A stretch of 64,000 nt of DNA from Prado023 sp963714995 (GTDB lineage: Bacteria > Actinomycetota > Actinomycetes > S36-B12 > CAIYMF01), in the NCBI GenBank assembly GCA_963714995.1, contig CAVQQP010000019.1:62001-126000 (forward strand), in the 5' to 3' direction. Shown in pieces: positions 25,636-35,682 of this stretch. The position numbers were made by a program, and so were the translations under genes. A model generated the notes under the pieces. That model was not told the origin of the DNA, did no database searches, and was given only the letters and a program-made list of their open reading frames with translations. The stretch's first letter is position 1; every line of letters begins with the position of its first letter.

Positions 25636-26778
25636 CTATCCGCGGGCCAGCGCCCGCCCGATGACCAGGCGCTGGATCTGGTTGGTGCCCTCGACGATCT
25701 GCAGCACCTTCGCCTCGCGCATGTAGCGCTCCACCGGGAAGTCCGTGGTGTACCCGGCCCCGCCGAGGACCTGCACGGCGTCGGTGGTGACCCGCATCGC
25801 GACATCGGTGGCCAGCAGCTTGGCGCGCGCCGCCGGCAGCGTGAAGGGCCGACCGGCGTCCTTGAGCCGGGCGGCCTCCAGGAGCAGGGCGCGGGCGGCA
25901 TGGATCTGGGTGTCCATGTCGGCCAGCATGAACTGCAGGCCCTGGAACCCCGAGATCGACTGGCCGAAGGCGTGCCGCTCGCGCGCGTACCGGACCGCCT
26001 CGTCGAGCGCCGCACGGGCCAGCCCGACAGCACACGCGGCGATCCCCAGGCGCCCGGCGTCCAGGGCCTGCATCGCGATCCGGAAGCCGTCCCCGGGCTG
26101 CCCGACCAGGTCCTCGGCAGGCACCAGCGCGCCGTCGAGGACGACCTGGGCCGTCGGGGAGGCCATCATCCCCATCTTGTGCTCAGGCGTCGCGGACGAC
26201 ATCCCCGGCGTGGCCGCCGGCGCCACGAGGCAGCTGATGCCCTGCGCGCCGGTGCCCCCGGTGCGCACCATCAGGTTGTAGAAGTCGGCCACCCCGGCAT
26301 GGGTGATCCAGGCCTTCGTGCCGGTCACCTGGTAGTGAGCACCCACCAGGTCCGCGCGCGTCGTGAGGGCGGCGGCGTCCGACCCGCAGTGCGGCTCGGA
26401 CAGGCAGTAGGCCCCGAGGGACTCACCGCCGAGCATGGTCGGCAGCCACCGCGCGCGCTGCTCGTCGCTGCCCCAGGCCACGACCGGGAAGCACGAGAGC
26501 ACGTGCACCGACACCCCCAGCGACACCGTCAACCACCGGGCGGCGAGCTCCTCGAGGACCTGCAGGTACACCTCGTAGGGCTGCCCCCCGCCGCCGAGCT
26601 CCTCCGGGTAGGGAAGCGCCAGGAGTCCGGCCCGGCCCAGGGTGGCGAACGCCTCACGCGGGAACTCCCCGGCCGCCTCGCCGTGGGCCGCCCGGGGCGC
26701 CAGCTCGCGATCGGCGATCTCGATCGTCAGGTCCAGCAGGTCGCCCGCCTCGGGCGTGGGCAGCATCCGATCCGTCAT
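25636..26778 (-). CDS. Acyl-CoA dehydrogenase
   Basis: 380 residues. FAD-binding motifs CLSEPHCGSDAAA and KAWITHAG, RHAFGQSISGFQGLQFMLADM, VLGGAGYTTDFPVERYMREAK, and the catalytic-base glutamate position in QIVEGTNQIQRLVIGR are all present. It introduces a double bond into an acyl-CoA. Next to lysine genes that yield crotonyl-CoA, a short-chain (butyryl-CoA) role is plausible. It lies 10 bp before the Lrp gene on the same strand. Confidence 0.93.
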   Translation of the reverse strand: MTDRMLPTPEAGDLLDLTIEIADRELAPRAAHGEAAGEFPREAFATLGRAGLLALPYPEELGGGGQPYEVYLQVLEELAARWLTVSLGVSVHVLSCFPVVAWGSDEQRARWLPTMLGGESLGAYCLSEPHCGSDAAALTTRADLVGAHYQVTGTKAWITHAGVADFYNLMVRTGGTGAQGISCLVAPAATPGMSSATPEHKMGMMASPTAQVVLDGALVPAEDLVGQPGDGFRIAMQALDAGRLGIAACAVGLARAALDEAVRYARERHAFGQSISGFQGLQFMLADMDTQIHAARALLLEAARLKDAGRPFTLPAARAKLLATDVAMRVTTDAVQVLGGAGYTTDFPVERYMREAKVLQIVEGTNQIQRLVIGRALARG

Positions 26779-26834
26779 GATCGCCACGCTACTCCCCGGA
26801 CGCGTGGGCCGTCCGCGATGGCAGGATGCGTCCC

Positions 26835-27755
26835 ATGCTGATGCTGCTGGACTCCGCCGGGCTCTACTACCGGGCGTTCCACGGAGTCCCGGAGTCCATG
26901 ACCGCACCCGACGGCACGCCGGTGAACGCCGTGCGCGGCTTCCTGGACATGTGCACCGCGCTGGTGTCCTCGCGCCAGCCCACCGGGCTCGTCGCCTGCT
27001 GGGACGACGACTGGCGACCGCAGTGGCGTGTCGCGCTGCTCCCGTCGTACAAGGCCCACCGCGTGGCCGCCGACGGCGGCGAGGACGAGCCGGAGGCCCT
27101 GGGCGTGCAGGTCACGATCATCGCCGAGGTCCTGGCCGCACTCGGGATCGCCCGGGTCGGGGCGGCGGACTTCGAGGCCGACGATGTCATCGCCACCCTG
27201 GCCCGACGCCACGCCTCGCGCGGGGAGCCCGTCGAGGTCGTCACGGGCGATCGGGACCTGATCCAGCTCGTCGACGACGCCGCAGGCATCCGTGTCCTCT
27301 ACACCGGCCGCGGGATCCGCCGCGTGGAGGTCCTCGACGAGGCGTCCGTGCTCGCCGCGCACGGGGTCCGTCCCCAGCAGTACACCGACCTGGCGATCCT
27401 GCGCGGGGACCCCTCCGACGGGCTTCCCGGTGTGCCGGGGATCGGGACCAAGACGGCGGCGGCACTGCTGGAGCGCTTCGGGGACATGGCCGGGATCCTG
27501 CGCGCGATCGAGGCCGAGGGCAGTGGCGTGAGCCCGCGGATCGCAGCCTCCCTGCGCGACCACCGCGACTACCTGGCGCGCGCCGAGCAGGTGGTGCGGG
27601 CCGCCGACGCCCCCGTGGACGAGGTCGGGGTCCGGATCCCCGACCGACCAGCCGACGAGGGCGCCCTGGCCGTCCTGGCCGAGCGCTGGGGCATCGAGGC
27701 CCCCCTGAGCAGGCTCCAGGACGCACTGGCAGGATCCGGTCGCGCCGCGACCTGA
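26835..27755 (+). CDS. 5'-3' exonuclease (PolA N-terminal domain-like)
   Basis: 306 residues. LLDSAGLYYRAFHG, DFEADDVIATLARR, TGDRDLIQLVDD and GDPSDGLPGVPGIGTKTAAALL (helix-hairpin-helix) are the acidic-metal and DNA-binding motifs of 5' nucleases. It is a stand-alone enzyme without a polymerase domain, like mycobacterial Rv2090. The ATG at 26835 is chosen over the one at 26826 because an AGG lies 9 bases upstream of the former and directly abuts the latter. Confidence 0.92.
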   Translation: MLMLLDSAGLYYRAFHGVPESMTAPDGTPVNAVRGFLDMCTALVSSRQPTGLVACWDDDWRPQWRVALLPSYKAHRVAADGGEDEPEALGVQVTIIAEVLAALGIARVGAADFEADDVIATLARRHASRGEPVEVVTGDRDLIQLVDDAAGIRVLYTGRGIRRVEVLDEASVLAAHGVRPQQYTDLAILRGDPSDGLPGVPGIGTKTAAALLERFGDMAGILRAIEAEGSGVSPRIAASLRDHRDYLARAEQVVRAADAPVDEVGVRIPDRPADEGALAVLAERWGIEAPLSRLQDALAGSGRAAT

Positions 27756-27761
27756 GAACGC

Positions 27762-28268
27762 TCAGTGCCGGACGGTCCCCGGGGCGCCGAGGATGATCGA
27801 CGCGGTGCCGCCACGACGGGGCCGCGGCGGGTGATGGGTGCGCAGGTCGACGGTCTCCGGATCCCCGGCGCGCACCTCCACCACCAGGCGCACGGCCCGA
27901 CGGACCCACACCTGGTCGGACTCACGGGTCACCAGGACGACGGGCACCGCGCTGTCCACGCGCCCGAGCGGGCCGAGGTCCGCACCTTCAGCGGCCAGCA
28001 CCACGATGCTCGACAGGGTGTCCAGGTGCGCACTGCGCGCCACGGAGGTCAGGCACTCCGGGGACAGCCCGCCCTCATCCAGCACCAGGACGCGGCCAGG
28101 CATCCAGTCCAGGGCGGCGCGCACCGACTCCGGAGATGCGCCCCGGACGCACAGACCTGACACCCTGCCCACCCCGGTGCCGCGCACCGGCCGTGCCGCG
28201 CACTCGCGCCCATCGGCGAACAACGCGGCCATAAGCGCATGCCCACTGTGCAGGCGCTGGCTGCCCAT
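27762..28268 (-). CDS. Hypothetical protein
   Basis: 168 residues with no recognised family. Alternating hydrophobic strands (RVLVLDEGGLSPECL, SSIVVLAAEGADLG, VPVVLVTRESDQVWVRRAV) suggest a small alpha/beta fold. There is no signal peptide or membrane helix. It lies between the exonuclease and the helicase, convergent with the former (7-bp gap). Confidence 0.6.
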   Translation of the reverse strand: MGSQRLHSGHALMAALFADGRECAARPVRGTGVGRVSGLCVRGASPESVRAALDWMPGRVLVLDEGGLSPECLTSVARSAHLDTLSSIVVLAAEGADLGPLGRVDSAVPVVLVTRESDQVWVRRAVRLVVEVRAGDPETVDLRTHHPPRPRRGGTASIILGAPGTVRH

Positions 28269-28361
28269 ACCTCCATACTGCTCCCCGATCCGCCGCAGGC
28301 CAAGCCCAGGGGGCCCCGGGATACGTCGCGATTGCGTCCCAATCCGGGGACACTCCGGGGG

Positions 28362-31104
28362 TCACTCGGCGATCGTGACGGCCACCACCCCGCGCCGGAT
28401 CGAGTCGATCGCGGTCCGCGCGGCCTGGGCCAGCGCCGGGCTGGGGCTGGCTGTCACGAGCTGGCCGAGGAAGTCCATGACCTGCTTGCACCACCGCACG
28501 AAGTCCCCGGCCGTCAGCTCCGAGCCGTCCAGGACGGAGCGCAGCGTGCCACCCGCGGCCCACCGGTGGACCGCCCAGGCGAACCCGAGGTCCGGCTGCC
28601 GGGTGGCGCTGAGCCCATGGCGGCGCTCGAGCACCTCGAGGGTCCCCCAGATCTGCATCGTCTCGTCCAGCGTCGCGCCGATGGCCGCAGGCACGCGCGG
28701 CGGCGCTGCCCCCGGCTCCGCACTCCCCCGGGACTCGTACACGAGGGCCGAGCACGCGGCAGCAAGCTCCGGGGGGCTCAGGGAGTCCCACAGCCCCTGC
28801 CGCAGGCACTGCATCGCCAGGAGGTCGGACTCGCCGTAGATGCGGGACAGCTGTGTCCCCGCCTCCGTGACCGTCGGGGTGTCGACCGGACCGGCCAGGT
28901 AGCCCAGCTCCATGAGCACCTCGCAGATCCGGTCGAACTGGCGGGCGATCGAGTTCGTCCGGCCCTCGAGCCGGCGCTGCAGGCCCGCGGTCTCCGTGCG
29001 CAGCCGGTGGGCGCGCTCGGCCCACCGCGCGTGCTGCTCCCGGTCCGAGCAGCCGTGGCAGGGGTGGGCGCGCATCTGGGCCCGCAGCTGGGCCAGCTCG
29101 GCGTCCTCATCGTGGGCCCGCGCCCGCCGCCCGGGCCTGGCGATCTCCATGCCGTCGGTGCGCGTGCGCAGCAGGGCGGCCAGCTCGCGCCGGGAGTTGG
29201 CCGACCGTGGGGAGAACGAGCGCGGGATCCGCACGCGGTCCAGCACCTGGGGCGGAACCGGGAAGTCCACGGCGCCCAGCCGGCGGACCTGCCGGTCGAT
29301 GGTGAGGACGAACGGGCGCGGGTCCTCCCCGAGGGACAGCCCCGGGTCGATGACCACCGCCACCCCGGCCCGTCGTCCGGTGGGCACGACGATCACGTCA
29401 CCCGGGACCAGGTCCGCCAGGGCCTCGGCAGCCTCACTGCGGCGGGCGGCAGCCCCCGCGCGCGCCATCCCCTTCTCCTTCGCGGACAGCTGCTGGCGGA
29501 TGGCCGCGTACGACGCGAAGTCCCCGAGGTGGCAGGCCATCGACTCCTCGTAGCCGGCGATCGCCTCCTCGTTGCGCTGGATCTGGCGGGCCAGCCCGAC
29601 GATGCCCCGATCGGCCTGGAACTGCGCGAACGAGGACTCCAGGACCTCCCGCGCGGCGGACTTCCCGAGGCCCCCGACGAGGTTGACCGCCATGTTGTAC
29701 GAGGGCCGGAAGCTCGAGACCAGCGGGTAGGTGCGCGTGGAGGCCAGCCCGGCCAGCGCACTGGGATCGATGCCCGCGTGCCAGACGACCACGGCGTGCC
29801 CCTCGACGTCGATGCCGCGGCGGCCGGCCCGACCCGTCAGCTGCGTGTACTCCCCCGGGGTGATCGGGGCGTGCGTCTCGCCGTTCCACTTCACCAGCCG
29901 CTCGAGGACCACCGCGCGTGCCGGCATGTTGATGCCCAGGGCCAGCGTCTCGGTGGCGAACACCACCTTCACCAGCCCCTCCTGGAACAGCTCCTCGACA
30001 GCCTCCTTGAAGGTCGGGATGAGCCCTGCGTGATGGGCGGCGATCCCGCGCTCGAGGGCGTCGAGCCAGGCGTCGAAGCCCAGGACCGCGAGGTCCGAGG
30101 GCGGCAGGTCCACGAACCGGGCCAGGACCCGCTCGCGGATCTCCAGGCGCTCGGCCGGGGTGGTCAGCTGCAGGCCCGGCGTGCAGGCACTGCTCGACGG
30201 CCGCCTCGCAGCCCGCGCGGCTGAAGATGAAGTTGATGCAGGGCAGCAGGTCAGCGCGCTGCAGGGTCCGGATCACGTCGGGACGCTGGGTGCCCGGAAG
30301 GGGACGGGGCCGTCGGCCCCCGCGCTGCGGCCGGCTCGCCGCCGGGCGGTTGGGCCCGCTGTCCCTGCCGCCGCCCCGGCCGTCCCGTCGTGACCTGTCG
30401 ATGCGCTGGTCGTTGCGCGCGAGCCGCACGAGCTCGGGGTTGACCGCCTTCCCCCGCTCGTCGACGAACAGGTCGTGCAGGCTCCCGTCGGCGATCACGT
30501 GCTGCCACAGGGGCACGGGTCGGTGCTCCTCGACCACGATGTCGGTGTCGCCGCGCACCTCGGCCAGCCAGGCGCCGAACTCCTCGGCGTTGCTCACTGT
30601 GGCCGACAGCGCGACCACGCTCACGTGCTCGGGGAGGTTGATGATGACCTCCTCCCACACCGGGCCGCGCTCCCGGTCGGCGAGGTAGTGGACCTCGTCC
30701 ATGACGACGAACTCCAGCCCGGCCAGGGTGTGCGACCCGGCGTAGAGCATGTTGCGCAGGACCTCGGTGGTCATCACGACCACCGGCGCCTCGCCGTTGA
30801 TCGAGTTGTCACCGGTGAGCAGCCCGACCCGATCCGCGCCGTAGCGCTCGACGAGGTCGTTGTACTTCTGGTTGGACAGCGCCTTGATCGGTGTCGTGTA
30901 GAAGCACTTCGTGGACCGCTCCATGGCCAGGTGGACCGCGAACTCCCCCACGACGGTCTTGCCCGACCCGGTGGGGGCGGCGACCAGGACCCCGCGCCCC
31001 CGGAGGATGCTCGCGCACGCCCGCTCCTGGAAGCCGTCCAGCCCGAACTCATAGAGCCCGCGGAACCGGGTCAGCGCAGGGTCATCGAGGGCGGCGTCAT
31101 CCAT
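28362..31104 (-). pseudogene. helY: Ski2-like DEAD/DEAH RNA helicase (HelY-type), one frameshift near 30175
   Basis: The N-terminal half has Walker A APTGSGKT (about residue 43), TTPIKALSNQKY, VVMDEVHYL (Walker B) and LSATVSN. After a one-base change at about 30173-30178, the other frame continues with the C-terminal helicase domain (HHAGLIPTFKE, TETLALGINMPARAVV, QLTGRAGRRGID) and the family-specific tail ending DFVRWCKQVMDFLGQL. Deleting one C of GGGCCTGCAG in the coding sense restores about 913 residues. All helicase motifs are intact, so a sequence error or recent lesion is likely. Confidence 0.85.
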
Positions 31105-31114
31105 GCTGCTGACG

Positions 31115-32008
31115 CTACCGGGGCACGACCACCTGCACCCCGTCCGGCACGGCCGTGACCGTGACCGGAAGTGGGGCGACCCGCTCGCCGTCGGCGTAGG
31201 CGACCTGGCCGGGCGCCTCCAGTATCGCTGACCGCACCCGCCGGGACTCGACGTCGGGGTGCTCCAGGTGCTTGCCGGTGTAGACCTTGGGGAACACCGT
31301 CAGCAGCCGGCGGCGGGGCATGCTGTGCACCCAGATCAGGTCCAGCAGGCCGTCGTGCATGTCGGCGCCGGCACACACCAGCATCCCGCCACCGAAGGCC
31401 GGGCCGTTGCCCAGGGACACGATCATCCCGTCGTCGACGACCACCTCCCCATCGAGCACCGTGCGGTACGGGATCGGCCGGAAGGTGCGCAGGACGGCCA
31501 GCATCGACCGGATGTACAGGGCAGTCCCGCTGGGCCAGGTCATCTGGTTGGCCCGCTCGTTGGCGCTCGAGTCGAAGCCCGAGGACAGCACGCACAGGAA
31601 GTGCCGGACGGTGCCGTCCGCCGCCTCGACACGCCCCACGTCGAATGCGCGCCGGGTGCCGGCCAGCACCACCGATACCGCGGCCCCAGGGCCCACCTTG
31701 GCCAGGCCGACGGAGTTCGCGGCGTCGTTGCCCGTGCCCAACGGCACGATCCCCAGGGCGGTGTCGGTGCCGACGACGGCCTGCAGCGCCTGGTGCACCG
31801 TGCCGTCGCCGCCGACGGCGACCAGGATGTCGAGCCCCTGCGCCATCGCCTCGGCCAACAGTCGCTCCGCCTCCGCGGCAGACTCGCCCTGGATGGCCAC
31901 GACGTGGTCACCGCGGCTGGCGAGCCCCGCAAGGACGGCAGCGCTGTGCCGACCCACCCGGCCCGCGCCGGAGGCCGGGTTGATCAGGACTCCGATGCGT
32001 CGCTCCAC
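31115..32008 (-). CDS. Diacylglycerol kinase family lipid kinase
   Basis: 297 residues. INPASGAGR, the nucleotide-binding VGGDGTVHQALQAV, PLGTGNDAANSVGL and AGADMHDGLLDLI place it in the DagK/sphingosine-kinase-like family. It phosphorylates a lipid such as diacylglycerol at the membrane. It lies between tatC and the helicase gene with 10-11 bp gaps, suggesting one transcript. Confidence 0.92.
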   Translation of the reverse strand: MERRIGVLINPASGAGRVGRHSAAVLAGLASRGDHVVAIQGESAAEAERLLAEAMAQGLDILVAVGGDGTVHQALQAVVGTDTALGIVPLGTGNDAANSVGLAKVGPGAAVSVVLAGTRRAFDVGRVEAADGTVRHFLCVLSSGFDSSANERANQMTWPSGTALYIRSMLAVLRTFRPIPYRTVLDGEVVVDDGMIVSLGNGPAFGGGMLVCAGADMHDGLLDLIWVHSMPRRRLLTVFPKVYTGKHLEHPDVESRRVRSAILEAPGQVAYADGERVAPLPVTVTAVPDGVQVVVPR

Positions 32009-32019
32009 GGGGGTGCACG

Positions 32020-32883
32020 CTACTGCAGGGGGCCGGAGTCATCGGCCTCCAGCGGCGATGTCTCGTCGTCGTCCCACTGCGGGAGGTGCGATCGGCGTCG
32101 TGCCCGCCGGCGGTCGTTGAGCCAGCAGGCAAGCCCGGCGAGCAGCATGAGCAGCAGCATCGGCACGGCGAGCAGTGCGAGGTTGAACGGATCACCGGTC
32201 GGGGTGGCCATCGCGGCGAAGACCACGACCCCGAGGACGATCCATCGCCACCACGACCAGAGCCGCTGGGCGGACAGCACGCCCGCGAGGTTGAGCCCGA
32301 AGACGAGGATCGGCAGCATGAAGCCCAGGCCGAACACCAGCATCATCCGCAGGAAGAACGACAGGTAGCGGTCCACGGAGATGATGTTCTCGATGTTCTC
32401 CGGGGTGAACCCGAGCAGGATCTCCAGCCCGCGGGGCAGGAAGGTGTAGGCCAGGGCGGCCCCGGCGAGGAACATCGGGGTGGCCACCAGCGCGAATCCC
32501 AGCGCCCAGCGGCGTTCGTTGCGGTGCAGGCCCGGGGTGACGAAGCGCCACAGCTGGTAGAGCCAGACAGGGCTGGCCAGCAGGATGCCGGTGACCCCCG
32601 CCACCTTCAGCTGCATGACGAAGGGGTCGGCCACGCCGGTGAAGGCCAGCGTCATGTCCCGGCCGTCGGCTGCGGCTGCCTCGACGACGTCGTCGAACGG
32701 GGCCCGGATGAGGGCGAAGATCTCGTCGTAGAACACCCACGCGACCGCCATGCCCAGGGTGATCGCGACCAGGGACTTCACCAGCCGGGAGCGCAGCTCG
32801 CCCAGGTGCTCGCGCAGCGGCATGGCCGCCTCGGGGTTGTCGTGGCGGTCCTTGGTCCCGCCGCGCATGGGCGGAGCGCTCAC
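32020..32883 (-). CDS. tatC: Sec-independent protein translocase TatC
   Basis: 287 residues with six predicted membrane helices. MPLREHLGELRSRLVKSL is the conserved N-terminal signature and LASPVWLYQLWRFVTPGLHRNER the first-loop motif. It recognises twin-arginine signal peptides. The GTG start overlaps the tatA stop (GTGA). The cytoplasmic tail is acidic (QWDDDETSPLEADD). Confidence 0.95.
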   Translation of the reverse strand: MSAPPMRGGTKDRHDNPEAAMPLREHLGELRSRLVKSLVAITLGMAVAWVFYDEIFALIRAPFDDVVEAAAADGRDMTLAFTGVADPFVMQLKVAGVTGILLASPVWLYQLWRFVTPGLHRNERRWALGFALVATPMFLAGAALAYTFLPRGLEILLGFTPENIENIISVDRYLSFFLRMMLVFGLGFMLPILVFGLNLAGVLSAQRLWSWWRWIVLGVVVFAAMATPTGDPFNLALLAVPMLLLMLLAGLACWLNDRRRARRRSHLPQWDDDETSPLEADDSGPLQ

Positions 32884-33149
32884 GCCTGGTTCGGGGGGGC
32901 CGGCGGCTCCGGCGTGCTGGGCTGCGCCGGGGCTGCCTCGGGTGCGGCCACCTGCTCGGCCGAGGTCGTGGCCCCCGGCAGCTCAGCCGAGGAGGCCTCG
33001 CTGTCGATGAGCCCCTTGGTCTCGGCCTTGAAGATCCGCAGCGAGCGGCCCACGCTGCGGGCGGCGTCCGGCAGGCGCTTGGCGCCGAACAGCAGGACGA
33101 CGACCAGCACGAGGATGAGCAGCTCCGGGCCTTTCAGGTTGAACGGCAT
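32880..33149 (-). CDS. tatA: Sec-independent protein translocase TatA
   Basis: 89 residues. The N-terminal membrane helix (LLILVLVVVLLFGAKRLPD) with the FGAKRLPD hinge leads into an amphipathic helix (AARSVGRSLRIFKAETKG) and a Pro/Ala-rich tail. It forms the Tat pore with TatC. GGAGGG before the ATG at 33149 sets the start. Confidence 0.95.
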   Translation of the reverse strand: MPFNLKGPELLILVLVVVLLFGAKRLPDAARSVGRSLRIFKAETKGLIDSEASSAELPGATTSAEQVAAPEAAPAQPSTPEPPAPPNQA

Positions 33150-33243
33150 GGGACCCTCCAGCGTCAGGACCCGCACTCACGGGATGACCAGAGCGTACGA
33201 CCGCGCGTGCCGGATGCCAATCCGCTCGGCTGCGCGTCGCGGC

Positions 33244-33582
33244 TCAGACCTCCTGGTCGGCCGCCATCACGATGTCGTCCACCTCGGCCAGCCACAGGGC
33301 GAAGTCGAGCAGGTCGTCGCGGGTCATCGGCGTGCAGGTGCGCTCGATCACCCGGGACTCGAGGTACTCCAGGGGGATCGCCAGGTGGTCCACCCGGACC
33401 CCGGCACCGGTCAGCAGCTGCACGACGTCCTCATCGGCGCTCTTGCAGACGCTGTCCGCGCAGCCGGCGCACGTGAAGGTGTACGTGGACCAGCCGAGCT
33501 CACGCGCAACGGTCACCCGCACGTCGGCTGGGACGAGGTCGACGTCCCCACACCGCGGGCACGTGGCCTTGATGGTTGTCAT
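33244..33582 (-). CDS. Zinc-ribbon hypothetical protein
   Basis: 112 residues. The N-terminus has two CxxC knuckles, ATCPRCGDVDL and FTCAGCADSVC, which should bind one zinc. The C-terminal half is helical and acidic (DDLLDFALWLAEVDDIVMA). GGCGAGGAGG upstream supports the ATG at 33582. No named family is recognised; it lies between pafBC and tatA on the same strand. Confidence 0.75.
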   Translation of the reverse strand: MTTIKATCPRCGDVDLVPADVRVTVARELGWSTYTFTCAGCADSVCKSADEDVVQLLTGAGVRVDHLAIPLEYLESRVIERTCTPMTRDDLLDFALWLAEVDDIVMAADQEV

Positions 33583-33687
33583 CACATCCACCTCCTCGCC
33601 CTGCCTGGATGCCTGTCGCATCGGTGCCCACCGCGGTGGACTTGAGGCCCCGGAGGCATCATGTGACCGCGCAGGGTGGTGATGCAA

Positions 33688-35682
33688 CTACTCAGAGGCT
33701 CCGTCAGCACCCATTTCCGGGCGATACAGGCGTCGGGATGCCTCGACGGTGGCGACCAGCTCGGCCACGAGCCACTCCGGCTCGCGCAGCACGACGGTCC
33801 CCGCCGACCCGAGGACCAGTCGTCGGGCCCAGGCGAAGTCGCCCACCGGGAGCTCGGCGCGCACGTCCCCATCGGGCAGGGCCCACCGGCGGGTGACCGG
33901 GTGCCGGTCCAGCAGGGGCGATCCCGGGGGCACGTCGACGAGCACCGAACGGCCCGTCGAGCCCAGCGCGACCGACATCGGCTCGACCTCGTCGGGCGCC
34001 TCGATGCTGCGGGCGGGCAGGTCGCTGACGGTGATGGCGCGGATCCGGTCCACCCGGAACATCCGCAGTCCCCCGGCCGCCCGGCAGTATCCGCGCACGT
34101 AGCCGTAGCCGTCCACCACGACGACCCCGAGCGGGTCGACGACCCGGTGGGTGACCTCATCACGGACCGCCCCGAGGTAGGTCAGCTCCACGGCCCGCCC
34201 CGAGGCCAGCGCCCCCTCGACCGGTCCGACGACGTCCTCCGGCAGGTCGACGCGCACGGCCAGCACCCCGGGGGCAGGCGCGTGCCGGCCGAGGGCAGCG
34301 GCCAGCTTGGCGGTCACCGAGGCCAGCTCGTCGCTGTCGGCGCCGCCGGGGACGGCCGCCAGGGCGTTCAGGGCCACCATCAGGGCGAACCCCTCGTCCG
34401 GGGTCAGCGTGAGGGGGGCGTCGAGGTCGAGGGCGTCGATGACCTCGATCCCCCCGCCGTCCTCCCAGTACTGGATGTCGAACAGCGTCCAGTCATCGGC
34501 CCCCGAGGTGATGACGGACCCGAGGTCGGCCATCAGCTGGTCCTCGGTGATGCCGAAGTGGGCCGCGGCGTCGGCGACCCGCACGCCGCTGTTCGCCGCC
34601 AGCCACGGCACCAGCGCCAGCAGCCGGGCGAACTGCGCGGTGCCCGGACCCCCGGGCTGGGCGCCGGATGTCAGCGCCCGACCCGCCTTCGGGGCGGGCG
34701 AGGCCAGCGCGGCGCGCAGGGCGTCGAGCTGGCCCATCGCCTCGGCGACCGCGGCGGGCGGCCCGAGGACGCGGGCTGCGGACCCGTAGGCCAGCACCGA
34801 GGCGATCCCCGCGGCCAGGTCCTCGACCGGCAGTGCGACCAGGTCGGCCCCGTCGGCGGCCCGACCCCGGGGCTCGGCGCGCAGCCGGAGCTCCGCGGCC
34901 ACCCCCGGCGCCAGCGCGAGATCGACCAGCACCGCGTCGGTGCGCGCGAACCGCCCGATCGCGTCCGCCGCATCGAATCCCGCCGGGACCTCGTAGGGCT
35001 GCCCCGCCGGGTCGGTGCGCACCGGGCCCTCGATCCGGGACGCGCGGAAGACCCGGACCTCCCCCCGATCGGTGTCGAGGCCCACGACGTACCAGTGCGC
35101 GCGCCACCAGACCGTCCCCCACGGCTGGACGTGCCGCAGCTCGGCGGCGGAGCCCGGGGCCTTGCGGTACTCGAAGGTCACGGCGGTGCGCGCGCTGCAG
35201 GCCTCGATCAGGGCGTGCAGGGCTGGGGAGTCCAGTGAGAGCCCGGCGATCGGCGCGGACCCCTGCGGGGCCGAGCGCATCCCGAGCTGGGCCTCGACCT
35301 TGCGCAGGGCGTTGAGGGCGGCCGGCGCCAGGTCGGCGCGCTGCCACACACGGGCAGCAAGCCCGAGGACGGCGAGCTCGCCGCGGCTGAGGTCCAGCGG
35401 CGGCAGCGCCCAGTCGCCCTCGATCCGGTAGCCGGTCACCACCCCCGACGCGTCGGTCATGGTCACCACGGGGACGCCCATCGCGCGCAGCTCGTCCTTG
35501 TCGCGCTCGAACATCCGCTCGAAGGCCTCGGGGGACGCATCCGCGCTGTAGCCGCGCACGACGGCGCGGATGTGCTCGCGGTCCAGGCCGGTGCGCGTGC
35601 CCCGCAGGGCCATCAACAGGTTGAGCAGGCGCTCGGCCTTGCTGTAGGGCTGGACCCCCTCGCCGGCCAGGGGCGGGGGCAT
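33688..35682 (-). CDS. pafBC: PafBC: fused WYL-domain transcriptional regulators PafB and PafC
   Basis: 664 residues holding two tandem copies of a HTH plus WYL plus C-terminal module. The first (about 1-315) starts YSKAERLLNLLMALRGTRTG and contains WWRAHWYVVGLD and FRASRIEG; the second (about 345-664) contains WLAANSGVRVADAAAHFGI, GYGYVRGYCRAAGGLRMFRVDRI. In mycobacteria PafB and PafC are separate and jointly activate the LexA-independent DNA-damage response; natural fusions are known in some actinobacteria. The start overlaps the FKBP stop by one base (TGATG). Confidence 0.92.
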   Translation of the reverse strand: MPPPLAGEGVQPYSKAERLLNLLMALRGTRTGLDREHIRAVVRGYSADASPEAFERMFERDKDELRAMGVPVVTMTDASGVVTGYRIEGDWALPPLDLSRGELAVLGLAARVWQRADLAPAALNALRKVEAQLGMRSAPQGSAPIAGLSLDSPALHALIEACSARTAVTFEYRKAPGSAAELRHVQPWGTVWWRAHWYVVGLDTDRGEVRVFRASRIEGPVRTDPAGQPYEVPAGFDAADAIGRFARTDAVLVDLALAPGVAAELRLRAEPRGRAADGADLVALPVEDLAAGIASVLAYGSAARVLGPPAAVAEAMGQLDALRAALASPAPKAGRALTSGAQPGGPGTAQFARLLALVPWLAANSGVRVADAAAHFGITEDQLMADLGSVITSGADDWTLFDIQYWEDGGGIEVIDALDLDAPLTLTPDEGFALMVALNALAAVPGGADSDELASVTAKLAAALGRHAPAPGVLAVRVDLPEDVVGPVEGALASGRAVELTYLGAVRDEVTHRVVDPLGVVVVDGYGYVRGYCRAAGGLRMFRVDRIRAITVSDLPARSIEAPDEVEPMSVALGSTGRSVLVDVPPGSPLLDRHPVTRRWALPDGDVRAELPVGDFAWARRLVLGSAGTVVLREPEWLVAELVATVEASRRLYRPEMGADGASE

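Noticed and set aside
33628..33639. Palindrome CCACCGCGGTGG between pafBC and the zinc-ribbon gene
   Set aside because: Short GC-rich palindromes are expected by chance at this base composition.
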